A DNA stretch of 64,000 nt from Frankia casuarinae (GTDB taxonomy: Bacteria > Actinomycetota > Actinomycetes > Frankiales > Frankiaceae): the NCBI RefSeq assembly GCF_000013345.1, contig NC_007777.1, positions 3,038,001 to 3,102,000 of the forward strand, read 5' to 3'. Each line of letters starts with the position of its first letter. Positions within the stretch are counted from its first letter, which is position 1. Position numbers and translations under genes: made by a program. Shown here piece after piece: positions 8,701 to 16,648 of this stretch. Below the pieces are notes generated by a model. The model ran no database searches. It was not told where the DNA came from and was given only the letters and a program-made list of their open reading frames with translations.

Positions 8701-9312
8701 TAATACCTCACATCATACACGACCTTGCGCGGCCAGGCTAGTGAAGCCGCACCCGGCTCGAACGAGAGAAACCGGGCGGGGCACAGTTGCAAATGCGAAC
8801 CGCCCGGGTTCGGTATGGACGCCATCATGTGAGAGATGGAGGTCGACGCCAATCGCCGTCGGCGACGGGGATGCTGTGGGCAAGGATGGCACGGACGTCG
8901 TTGGTGGTGAACGAGCCGTCCCGGCGGCTTCCTTTCTCGGCTAGCGGGTGCCGTCGGGTGCGGTCGAGCCAGCGGTAGCTGTCCGCGTCGACGAAGCAGC
9001 AAACCACGCGGACGGATTCGACGCCGGGACAGGTGCTGACCTTGTCCTCGACGAGGTCGCTGCTGGTCAGCCGTGCGAGGGGGAGGGCGTTCTTCGGCGT
9101 CGGGATCACCGCCTGCTCGGCGAGGCTGTAGCCGGCGTGGTGAGGCAGTGCTTCGGGGTGGGTGGGTCCCCTGCCGGCCCCGTGCCGGGTGTGCCTAGCC
9201 GTTTCGGCTGGTATGGGGGGCATGTTAACGCCGACTCGGCTACGGTGGGTTCGGTGCGCCGGGAAGTCTGGTCGGCAACGTGTGACCCGACCCCTTGGTG
9301 AGGAGCACCGCC
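8701..9312. other. Intergenic region between glbN and nhaA, 612 bp
   Basis: The minus strand at 8825-9223 has an open frame of 132 codons with some protein-like character (RLTSSDLVEDKVSTCPGV, SFTTNDVRAILAHSIPVADG), but no family, ribosome site or neighbour supports it as intact. It could be a decayed gene. No RNA gene is seen. The last 15 bases hold the nhaA ribosome site. Confidence 0.3.
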
Positions 9313-10641
9313 GTGGGCCAAGTTCCGTCTCGCCGGTTCAGCCTGTTCGACCGCAGGTCGTGGCCCGAGGCTCGCCGGATCGCCGAGATCCTACGCAGGG
9401 AGGCCATCGGTGGCGGGCTGCTGCTCGCCGCGACGGTCCTGGCCTTGGGCTGGGCGAACTCGCCGTGGTCAGAGTCGTACCAGTCGATGCTGTCCTACCA
9501 GCTCGGCCCGTCCTGGGCGCACCTGGACCTCACCCTGGCTCAGTGGGCCGCCGACGGCCTGCTAGCGATCTTCTTCTTCGTTGCCGGGCTGGAACTCAAA
9601 CGCGAGTTCATCGCCGGAGACCTCCGCGACCCTCGGCGGGCCGCTGTCCCGGTCCTGGCCGCCTGCGGGGGTGTCGCCGTTCCGGCCGTGCTGTACGCGC
9701 TGGTCAACGTCGGCGGTGACGCCTCAGCGGGCTGGGCGATCCCGACCGCCACCGACATCGCCTTCGCGCTGGCGGTGCTGGCGGTCATTGGCCGGCACCT
9801 GCCGTCCGGTCTGCGGACCTTCCTGCTCACCCTCGCGGTCGTCGATGACCTGCTCGCCATCGTCATCATCGCCGTCGTCTACACCCGCCACCTGTCGATC
9901 CTCCCGTTGCTGGGCGCGCTGGTGCCGCTGGCGTTGTTCACTCTGCTGGTCCAGCGCCGGGTGCGCTCGTGGTGGCTCCTCCTGCCCTTGGCCGCCGCGA
10001 CCTGGACACTGGTCCACGCCTCCGGCGTGCACGCCACCGTGGCTGGCGTGCTGCTGGGGTTTGCCGTGCCGGTGCTCCGCGGTACCCGTGCCGGCGGCCC
10101 GGAGGCGGGACCGGGGCTGGCCGAGCACTTCGAGCACCGCTGGCGGCCCCTGTCGGCCGGGGTGGCGGTGCCGATCTTCGCGTTCTTCTCCGCCGGAGTC
10201 ACCGTCGATGGCCTGAGCGGACTGAGCGCGGCGCTGAGCGACCGGGCGGCCCTCGGTGTCGTGCTCGGTCTCGTCGTCGGCAAGCCTCTGGGGATCATGG
10301 CCGCTACCTTCCTGGTAGCACGCTTCACTCGCGCCACCCTCGACGACGGGTTGACCTGGACCGACGTTCTCGGGCTCGCGGTCTTGGCCGGTATCGGATT
10401 CACCGTCTCCCTGCTCATCGGCGAACTGGCCTTCGGGAGCGGCAGCGCACGTGACGACCATGTCAAGATCGCTGTCCTGACGGGTTCTCTGCTCGCCGCC
10501 CTGCTCGCCGCCGTCGTGCTACGTCTGCGCAATCGCGTCTACCGCCGGCTCCAGGAAGCAGAGACCGCCGACCGCGACCACGACGGCATCCCCGACGTCT
10601 ACCAAGACCTGCACCGGTCCTCCCCACGCCCGTGGGGGTGA
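9313..10641 (+). CDS. nhaA: Na+/H+ antiporter NhaA
   Basis: Electroneutral sodium export coupled to proton uptake in the inner membrane. The 442-residue protein has about 12 membrane helices and the NhaA landmarks: [12 protein letters not shown] (T147, D148) and [13 protein letters not shown] (D178, D179), the two aspartates corresponding to the ion-binding pair. GTG at 9313 is chosen because GAGGAGCACC lies just upstream; TTG 9295 is less likely. The last residues after [15 protein letters not shown] (a calcium-loop-like DxDxDG stretch) are encoded by a CRISPR-like repeat (10617-10645), so the native C-terminus was probably replaced. Confidence 0.93.
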   Translation: MGQVPSRRFSLFDRRSWPEARRIAEILRREAIGGGLLLAATVLALGWANSPWSESYQSMLSYQLGPSWAHLDLTLAQWAADGLLAIFFFVAGLELKREFIAGDLRDPRRAAVPVLAACGGVAVPAVLYALVNVGGDASAGWAIPTATDIAFALAVLAVIGRHLPSGLRTFLLTLAVVDDLLAIVIIAVVYTRHLSILPLLGALVPLALFTLLVQRRVRSWWLLLPLAAATWTLVHASGVHATVAGVLLGFAVPVLRGTRAGGPEAGPGLAEHFEHRWRPLSAGVAVPIFAFFSAGVTVDGLSGLSAALSDRAALGVVLGLVVGKPLGIMAATFLVARFTRATLDDGLTWTDVLGLAVLAGIGFTVSLLIGELAFGSGSARDDHVKIAVLTGSLLAALLAAVVLRLRNRVYRRLQEAETADRDHDGIPDVYQDLHRSSPRPWG

Positions 10642-10705
10642 TCCGGTCCGGTCGGTCCGCTCGTGCAGCACCATCAAGTCCACCCCACGCCCGTGGGGTG
10701 TTCCG
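10617..10705. CRISPR. Two-repeat degenerate CRISPR (type I-E-like), one 32-nt spacer
   Basis: A 29-base unit at 10617-10645 (GTCC, then TCCCCACGCCCGTGGGGG, then TGATCCG) is followed by exactly 32 unrelated bases (10646-10677) and a second, 28-base copy at 10678-10705 with the same GTCC start, CCCCACGCCCGTGGGG hairpin core and TTCCG end. A length of 29 + 32 and a GC hairpin in the repeat are typical of type I-E arrays (established knowledge). The second copy has substitutions and a one-base loss, as expected of a terminal repeat. No cas gene is in the window. The first repeat overlaps the end of nhaA. Confidence 0.6.
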
Positions 10706-10813
10706 CCCTCGGCAATCGAACAGGTGACGCACAGGTAACACACAGGACCGACTCCCACCCTCATAGTCACGGGGCTCCTCCCGGAGCGCCGGCAGGGTAG
10801 GAGGACACCGGCC

Positions 10814-11095
10814 ATGGCCACACGTGAGCAGGGAATCCGACGGGTAGGCCCCGTCACCGCCGGACTGGCAGCCGTCGCGGCCGCCGGAGCCATCGGCTTC
10901 GGCGTGCTGGCCCATGAGCATTCCGCATCCGCGGCCACCTGGTCCTCGACGACGGACGACAGCTCGGTGACCTCGGGTAACGGATCCACCTCATCGTCGA
11001 CCTCCGACAGCGCGTCCTCGTCCGGCGGCTGGTCGGGCGGGACGACGGTGGGGAGCGCCGACGGTCCCACGCACGCGTCGACCGGTGGTTCCTGA
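10814..11095 (+). CDS. Small Ser/Thr/Gly-rich secreted protein of the ApbE cluster
   Basis: The 93-residue protein has one hydrophobic segment (residues 13-33, VTAGLAAVAAAGAIGFGVLA), then a purely low-complexity tail of Ser, Thr, Gly and Asp (about residues 42-93). The helix is either a signal peptide ending near SASAA or a membrane anchor that leaves the tail outside. Its stop codon is one base before the apbE start. Given ApbE next door, which attaches FMN to Thr/Ser residues of exported proteins, this tail could be the flavinylation substrate, but no canonical [S/T]GAT motif is visible. Function is inference. Confidence 0.65.
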   Translation: MATREQGIRRVGPVTAGLAAVAAAGAIGFGVLAHEHSASAATWSSTTDDSSVTSGNGSTSSSTSDSASSSGGWSGGTTVGSADGPTHASTGGS

Positions 11096-11096
11096 G

Positions 11097-12149
11097 ATGC
11101 CCGGCGCGGCAGCGGCGGTCGAGTGGTCGGTGTGGAGCACGACCGCCCGGCTCGTGGTGACCGAGCCCGGCGCACTGGCCGCCGCCCGGGAGATCGTCGT
11201 GGACCATCTCGCGGCCGTTGACGAGGTCGCCAGTCGTTTCCGGGCCGATGCGGAGATCAACCAGCTCGATCACGCCGATGGGACGCCGCAACGGATCAGC
11301 CCGCTACTGGCAGACCTCGTCGGTGCGGCGCTCCTCGCGGCCCGGCGCACCGACGGGGACGTAGACCCGACCGTCGGCGGACCGCTCGCCGCTCTCGGCT
11401 ACGACCGGGACATCACGTTGCTGCCGTCGGACGGTCCGCGGCTGCGGGTGGTGCACCGGCCGGCGCCGGGCTGGCAGCGGATCCGGCTGACCGGGAACAC
11501 ACTGACGCTGCCGGACGACGCGCGGCTCGACCTCGGAGCGACGGCGAAGGCGCAGGCCGCCGACCGCTGCGCCGCTCTGGTCGCCGAACGGCTCGACACC
11601 GGCGTGCTGGTCAGCCTCGGCGGGGATGTCGCCACCGCCGGGAACGCGCCGGAGGGCGGCTGGCGCATTCGGGTCCAGGACCGCCCGGGCGAGCCCGCCT
11701 GCACCATCACCCTGGCCGCCGGGAGCGCGGTCGCGACGTCCAGCACCCTCGGGCGGCGGTGGCGGCGCGGCGGGCGGCTCCTGCACCACATCCTGGATCC
11801 GCGCACCTGCCAGCCCGCGCCGGTGGTCTGGCGGACCGCCACCGTGGCGGCCGCGAGCTGCCTCGACGCGAACACGGCGAGCACCGCCGCGATCGTCCGT
11901 GGTTCCGCGGCGGTGGGCTGGCTGCGCCGGCTCGGGATGCCGGCACGGCTCGTCGCCACGGACGGCTCGATCGTCACGACCGCTGGCTGGCCCGCCCCGA
12001 GCCGGGCCAAGGTGGCCGGAGCCGGAGTGGCCGGAGCCGGAGTGGCCGGGGTCCGGGTAGACCGGGCCGAGACGGCTCCGCCCGCCGAGGATGGAACCCG
12101 AGTCACGTCCGCTGGATCGGCGACACGGCCGAGAGGTTCCGGCCGATGA
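11097..12149 (+). CDS. apbE: ApbE-family FAD:protein FMN transferase
   Basis: ApbE transfers FMN from FAD to a Thr/Ser of an extracytoplasmic electron carrier, using Mg2+. Motifs in order: DPTVGG near residue 86, LDLGATAKAQAADRCA near 143 (usual D-x-G-x-x-A-K-G), VSLGGDVATAG near 170, LHHILDPRTCQP near 225 and the C-terminal metal site around ASCLDANTASTAAI. There is no signal peptide or lipobox on this one, so it may act in the cytoplasm. The Gly-Ala-Gly-Val repeats at the C-terminus come from a 15-bp tandem repeat at 12018-12047. It overlaps the next gene by ATGA. Confidence 0.88.
   Translation: MPGAAAAVEWSVWSTTARLVVTEPGALAAAREIVVDHLAAVDEVASRFRADAEINQLDHADGTPQRISPLLADLVGAALLAARRTDGDVDPTVGGPLAALGYDRDITLLPSDGPRLRVVHRPAPGWQRIRLTGNTLTLPDDARLDLGATAKAQAADRCAALVAERLDTGVLVSLGGDVATAGNAPEGGWRIRVQDRPGEPACTITLAAGSAVATSSTLGRRWRRGGRLLHHILDPRTCQPAPVVWRTATVAAASCLDANTASTAAIVRGSAAVGWLRRLGMPARLVATDGSIVTTAGWPAPSRAKVAGAGVAGAGVAGVRVDRAETAPPAEDGTRVTSAGSATRPRGSGR
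12018..12047 (+). repeat. 15-bp tandem repeat x2 inside apbE
   Basis: GGAGCCGGAGTGGCC occurs twice in perfect tandem and encodes GAGVA units in the poorly conserved C-terminal extension. The length is a multiple of three, so the frame is kept. Confidence 0.85.
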
Positions 12150-12757
12150 GCACCGAAGCCCTCTGGTACGCCGCCCGGGGCACGGGCACCACGTGCCTGC
12201 TGCTGCTCACCCTGACGGTCGTCCTCGGCATCGTGGCCCGCTCGGGTCGCGGCCTCGCGGGTCTGCCCGGTTTCGCGATCGGCGCCGTGCACCGCGGCGC
12301 GAGCCTGCTCGCGGTCGTGCTCCTCGCCATGCACATCGGCACGCTGCTGCTCGACCCGTACGCGAAGCTCGGCATTGCGGATGTGGTCCTGCCGTTCGGC
12401 GCCGGCTACCGACCGCTGTGGGTCGGGCTCGGCACCGTCGCCGCCGACCTTCTCATCGCCGTGGTCGTGACCAGTCTGCTCCGCCGGCGCCTCGGCGTGC
12501 GCGCCTGGCGGGCAGTGCACTGGGCCGCCTACGGCGCCTGGCCACTCGCCCTCTCGCACGGCCTGGGCTCGGGCACCGACGCCGGCACGCCGTGGCTGCG
12601 AGCCGTCGCGATGGCCTGCGCGCTCGCCGTCGCCGGATCCGCGGCCTGGCGCTGCTCCCCCTCCTTCAGGATCCTCCCCCGCCCACACCGGCCCCCCAGC
12701 CCGCGACACCAACCGGCGGCGCCCACAACCATGACCCCCAGATCGGAGCAGACATGA
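12146..12757 (+). CDS. Ferric-reductase-like haem-b membrane protein
   Basis: The 203-residue membrane protein has about five or six helices. Paired histidines in two helices (AVHRGASLLAVVLLAMHIG and AVHWAAYGAWPLALSHGLG) are placed as in the ferric-reductase/NOX transmembrane domain, which holds two b haems and carries electrons across the membrane. It lacks the cytoplasmic FAD/NAD domain of true ferric reductases; that job is probably taken by the NuoF-like protein encoded next. It overlaps apbE upstream and the NuoF-like gene downstream by ATGA, so the three are translationally coupled. Confidence 0.8.
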   Translation: MSTEALWYAARGTGTTCLLLLTLTVVLGIVARSGRGLAGLPGFAIGAVHRGASLLAVVLLAMHIGTLLLDPYAKLGIADVVLPFGAGYRPLWVGLGTVAADLLIAVVVTSLLRRRLGVRAWRAVHWAAYGAWPLALSHGLGSGTDAGTPWLRAVAMACALAVAGSAAWRCSPSFRILPRPHRPPSPRHQPAAPTTMTPRSEQT

Positions 12758-14286
12758 CCATCCGCGCTGCCACCGGAGCGGCCCAACCGTCCATCCCCAC
12801 CGGCACCAGCATCGCCACCGGCACCAGCGACGTCGGCCGCGCCGGCTCCCCTGAGGCCCAGCCCGGGTGGGGGCGCGAGCCCTGGCCCGCGGCCATGCAC
12901 GCGGTACGGCCCGCGGCCGGCGCGGGCGGCCTCCCCGCGCATCACGTCCCGGCCGGACGGCTGCTGACCGCAGCCGCGTCCGACCTCGCCGCGCACGACC
13001 GACAGTGTGGACCGCTGCCCTGGCGCGGCGGACCCGGGCGGTTACTTCCGGAGATCCACGACTCCGGGCTGACCGGGCGGGGCGGCGCGGCCTTCCCCAC
13101 CTGGCGGAAACTCGCCGCGAGCGCCGAGGGCACCTGCCTCGACGGCAGCCACTCCGGCAGCGCGCACCGGGGCAGCACGCACCGGGGCAGCCAGCACCGG
13201 AACGCCGGGCACCGAGCCGACCGGTACCGCAGCAGCGCGCACCCCGTGGTCGTCGCCAACGCCGCCGAAGGGGAACCCGAGAGCGCCAAGGACGTCACCC
13301 TGCTCACCGTGGCGCCCCACCTCGTCCTCGACGGCCTGCAGCTCGCCGCGGAGGCGGTCGGGGCCGATGACGCCTTCGTCTATCTCAAACCCGGTCCGGC
13401 GGTCACGGCGGTCCGGCGGGCGCTGGCCCAACGGCGGGCCGCGGGCTGGGACCGGTTCACCGTCCAGATCCGGGAGGCGCCGGAGACCTTCGTCGCCGGG
13501 GAGGCATCGGCCGTCATCGCAGCGCTGGAGGGAGGGGCGGCCCGGCCGCGCGCGCACTGGCAACCGCTCGCCGAGGCCGGTTTCCACGGCCGTCCGACCC
13601 TGGTGCAGAACGCCGAGACACTCGCGCACCTCGCGTTGATCGCCCGGTGGGGAGCCAGCTGGTTCCGCTCGGTCGGGACCGCCGAGGAACCGGGCACGTT
13701 CCTGGCCACCGTGACGGGAGCGGTCGCCGCGCCCGGTGTCGTCGAGGTGCCGTTCGGCACCCCGCTCGGCACTCTCGCGCAGCTCGCGGGCGGCTTCACC
13801 GAGCAGGTCGGGGCCTTCCGGGTCGGCGGTTACAGCGGTGCGTGGCTGCCCGGCGGCCCGGGAGCGACGATCGCGATGTCCCGGGCGGCGCTGGCGCCGT
13901 GGGGTGCCGCACCGGGCACCGGAGTGGTCGCCGTCCTCCCGGCCCGGGGCTGTGGGCTCGTCGAGACCGCGCGCATCGTCGGGTACCTGGCCGCGCAGAA
14001 CGCTGGCCAGTGCGGGCCATGCGTCAGCGGGCTGCCCCAGCTTGCGGACGCCGTGGCCGGGATGGCCCGAACGGATGGCGGGTCCGGCGGCCCGGTGCAG
14101 GGGGCTGGCGATCCGGGACAGTCCGCCATCCGGGCGCTGCGCCTCGCCGCCCTGGTCGCCGGTCGCGGCGCGTGCCACCACCCGGACGGCGCGGCCCGCC
14201 TCGTGCACAGTGCGCTGCGCACGTTCGTCGACGATATCCGGGCGCACGCCGAGGGCCGCTGCCTCGGCTCGGCGTGCGCATCCTGA
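12754..14286 (+). CDS. NuoF-like (51-kDa NADH dehydrogenase) flavoprotein with SLBB domain
   Basis: The 510-residue protein is related to complex I subunit NuoF, which oxidises NADH with FMN and an Fe-S cluster. Recognisable parts: GLTGRGGAAFPTWRKL near residue 105 and VVANAAEGEPESAKD near 165 (FMN/NADH site), VQNAETLAHLALI near 285, an SLBB-like segment, and the C-terminal cluster region NAGQCGPCVSG plus GACHHPDG. The first cysteine of the usual SCGxCxPC motif is Ala here, so three of the four standard ligands are visible; other Cys near the C-terminus (RCLGSACAS) could substitute. A low-complexity HRGS insertion sits near 135-150. It probably feeds electrons to the haem protein or the ferredoxin. 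Confidence 0.8.
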   Translation: MTIRAATGAAQPSIPTGTSIATGTSDVGRAGSPEAQPGWGREPWPAAMHAVRPAAGAGGLPAHHVPAGRLLTAAASDLAAHDRQCGPLPWRGGPGRLLPEIHDSGLTGRGGAAFPTWRKLAASAEGTCLDGSHSGSAHRGSTHRGSQHRNAGHRADRYRSSAHPVVVANAAEGEPESAKDVTLLTVAPHLVLDGLQLAAEAVGADDAFVYLKPGPAVTAVRRALAQRRAAGWDRFTVQIREAPETFVAGEASAVIAALEGGAARPRAHWQPLAEAGFHGRPTLVQNAETLAHLALIARWGASWFRSVGTAEEPGTFLATVTGAVAAPGVVEVPFGTPLGTLAQLAGGFTEQVGAFRVGGYSGAWLPGGPGATIAMSRAALAPWGAAPGTGVVAVLPARGCGLVETARIVGYLAAQNAGQCGPCVSGLPQLADAVAGMARTDGGSGGPVQGAGDPGQSAIRALRLAALVAGRGACHHPDGAARLVHSALRTFVDDIRAHAEGRCLGSACAS

Positions 14287-14343
14287 CCACACCCATCCCG
14301 ACCAGGCAACGTCGACGAAGAATCCACAGGGGAGACAGATGCC

Positions 14344-14628
14344 ATGAACACCACAGATGCCATGAACACCACAAACGCCGGCGCGGCAGCCGGCCCGGCC
14401 CGGCTGTGGATCGACTGGACGGCGTGTGACGGCCGCGGCTGGTGTGTCGAGCTGCTACCCGAGCTGCTGACCCGCGATCCAGCGGGTTATCCGCTGGCTC
14501 GCGGGACGACCGGACAGTCGACCCGAAAAATCACCGTCTCCACGGAGCTGATCGAGCATGCTCGTCGGGCGGCGGATGCCTGTCCCCGGCTCGCGCTACA
14601 CCTGCTCGCCGGCCAGGAACAGGGGTAG
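14344..14628 (+). CDS. Single-cluster (3Fe-4S type) ferredoxin
   Basis: The 94-residue protein has the pattern of small actinobacterial ferredoxins: C28 and C34 in WTACDGRGWCVELLPELL and C80 in AADACPRLAL, i.e. C-x5-C ... C-P, suited to a [3Fe-4S] or incomplete [4Fe-4S] cluster. It closes the five-gene redox cluster, 57 bases after the NuoF-like gene. A repeated ATGAACACCACA at the start (positions 14344 and 14362) offers two ATGs; the second gives a protein six residues shorter. The likely role is soluble electron carrier between NAD(P)H or metabolism and the membrane module. Confidence 0.8.
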   Translation: MNTTDAMNTTNAGAAAGPARLWIDWTACDGRGWCVELLPELLTRDPAGYPLARGTTGQSTRKITVSTELIEHARRAADACPRLALHLLAGQEQG

Positions 14629-14707
14629 CCGGGCCCGGCGGCCGATGTCCGCTGTCTCGCTCGCTACGCTACCGCCGCATTACCACTTTGCTAAAGCCGC
14701 GCTACCG

Positions 14708-16249
14708 CTACCTGCCTGGGTAGCTGGCGGCCGCGAGGGCGAGGATCTCCTCACGGTCCTCGGCGAGCAGGAATCCGGTCGCGATCGCGTCGTCGGTGGC
14801 CCGGGTAAAAGCGGCGCGATAGTCCGCGGCGCCGGCGGGGTAACGGGCGGCGAGTGTGGCGGAATCCAGCGGCCGGGTGGAGCCGAAGATGGCGGAGGCG
14901 TCGGTGGGGTTCTGCCCCAGGCCGGACAGGACGGCGATGGGAACGTCGACCCAGGGAGTGCGCACGCCACCACGGGCGATGCCGTCCGCATCACGGAGAA
15001 GTACCGCTGGATCCGTCGCGGCGGTTAGCAGGTGGGGCGCGGACGGGGGCGCGACACCATAACGGATCCAGTCGTCCAGCGCGGCAATCGCGGCCTGGGC
15101 GACATAGTGCTGCTGCGGTCCGCTGTTGATCGCGGCGGTGAACGGGACGCCGAAAGGGGCGGCGCTGGGCACCAGAAGGCGTACCAGCTCCGCGGCAGGC
15201 AGCGCACCGTCGTCCCGGAAACCAGCCTTGAGCGTGTAGGTGTCGACGTGCGCCGCACCGGCGATCTCCCAGAGCCGAAACCGGTCGCTATCGGGTTGGC
15301 GGGCGCCCACGGCGCCAAGCACGCCGACGACGTCGGTCTCGCTCTGCACGACCATCACGGGCACCGCGACGTCCGTGCGCAGCCGGACATCCCCGGCCAG
15401 GGTCGGGCCGCCCCGACCGTCGAGGGACGCCGTGGTCCCCGGGCGGCCCTGGATCAGGTAACCGTCGAAACCGCCATGGCCACCGCCGGCGGCACGGCTC
15501 CTATCGCGGTCACCGCCGTCACCGTCCCGCGCCGCGATGGTGTTTACATAGGTCACCAGAAAGAACGCCGCCTGGGATGCGCCCACGGCGATCATCCGCG
15601 CCGGACGAAGGTGATCGAGGAGACCGCGACGCACGGTTTCCCCGGCCTGACGGAAGATGTCGAAGCTGTACGCGTCACCGGGATGGGACAGAATCGCGTA
15701 ACGGGTGGGATCGGCGCTCTTAAGCGACGGCACGATCGGCCACCAACCGGTGCCGCGTTGCTCCCCGGCACCATCTTCGCCCGCATCGCCGCCGTCCGCA
15801 ATACCGCCGTCCGCAACGGCCCTCGCTTCGACACCGGCCCCTTCGGCGGTGTCGATCCCATCGATGCCGATGCGTTGCGCCGACACCCCCACCCAGGCGA
15901 AACCGGCGCGGAGCAGATGCCGATGCGTCGTGAGCCATGCGGCGGCGGCGTCCATTCCGGCAGAGACGTTCAACCATTCCACGACGGCCGTGCCGTTGAA
16001 GGCGGTCGGGTCGGCAGGCCGGTAGACGATGAGACGGGTCCGAAACGGCGCCTGACCGGCGACCACCACGTCCCATCTGCCATCAGAGGTGATCGGACCC
16101 GTCGCGGCATAGGAGTCGGCGGTTCCGCTCACGAAGAACTCCTCCGCCAGATAGCCGATGGAGGCCAGATCGAAAGACGTCGAGATCAGGCTCGCCTGGC
16201 CGGCGATCGGCCCGTCGACTCGCACCGACGCCATCTCCATCAGCTCCAT
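14708..16249 (-). CDS. Alpha/beta-hydrolase domain protein (large, secondary-metabolite type)
   Basis: The 513-residue protein matches the alpha/beta hydrolase domain family common in actinomycetes. It has an N-terminal beta region (FVSGTADSYAATGPI, FRTRLIVYRPADPTAFNGTAVVEWLNV), a WVGVSAQ strand, the nucleophile elbow VGASQAAF (Ser in G-x-S-x-A) and a late acidic/His region (AGAAHVDTYTLK). The substrate is unknown; ester hydrolysis is likely. No signal peptide is seen. ATG 16249 is chosen because AGAGGAACC lies at the right distance upstream; three in-frame ATGs within five codons leave a small uncertainty. Confidence 0.75.
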   Translation of the reverse strand: MELMEMASVRVDGPIAGQASLISTSFDLASIGYLAEEFFVSGTADSYAATGPITSDGRWDVVVAGQAPFRTRLIVYRPADPTAFNGTAVVEWLNVSAGMDAAAAWLTTHRHLLRAGFAWVGVSAQRIGIDGIDTAEGAGVEARAVADGGIADGGDAGEDGAGEQRGTGWWPIVPSLKSADPTRYAILSHPGDAYSFDIFRQAGETVRRGLLDHLRPARMIAVGASQAAFFLVTYVNTIAARDGDGGDRDRSRAAGGGHGGFDGYLIQGRPGTTASLDGRGGPTLAGDVRLRTDVAVPVMVVQSETDVVGVLGAVGARQPDSDRFRLWEIAGAAHVDTYTLKAGFRDDGALPAAELVRLLVPSAAPFGVPFTAAINSGPQQHYVAQAAIAALDDWIRYGVAPPSAPHLLTAATDPAVLLRDADGIARGGVRTPWVDVPIAVLSGLGQNPTDASAIFGSTRPLDSATLAARYPAGAADYRAAFTRATDDAIATGFLLAEDREEILALAAASYPGR

Positions 16250-16648
16250 CGATTCGGTTCCTCTCGCGCTCGCCGCACGGATCCACGATCCATCGTGCCG
16301 CACGCGAGCGCATCGAACCGATGGCCGCCGTTGCTCAGATGTCATATTCCGGGGACTTTTGACCCGTGACCGGGACATAAATCACGATCCGATGGTCAGG
16401 AGCCTCGTGGTCCGCGCGGGCCTCGATGAGGCCGCGTGGAGAGGTGCCACCTCCGAGCCGGTGTGCGGTTTCACTCCGCGGGACGCGCCTGGCATGCCGC
16501 GACCACACCGCACATCGAGAATGGGTACGGGTACGGCGCCATCGGGCCACTCGTTGGACCACCCGTTGGACCACCCGTCGGACCACTTTGCCCCGGCCGT
16601 GCGGCCCGCTCGTCCCTCGACGGCGGGCCGCACGTGCGCGGATGCGGC
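16250..16648. other. Intergenic region, 399 bp, with a 12-bp repeat
   Basis: No credible gene. Contains three tandem 12-bp units (16549-16584, CCGTTGGACCAC-like). The promoter of the hydrolase gene should lie in the first 150 bases. Nothing else is seen. Confidence 0.5.
16549..16584. repeat. 12-bp tandem repeat x3, intergenic
   Basis: ACTCGTTGGACC, ACCCGTTGGACC and ACCCGTCGGACC lie head to tail, 65 bases beyond the stop of the phosphatase gene. One or two mismatches between units. Confidence 0.75.

Noticed and set aside
8948-9301. Plus-strand 117-codon frame upstream of nhaA
   Set aside because: No ribosome site or motif; lies opposite an equally weak minus frame and ends inside the nhaA leader.
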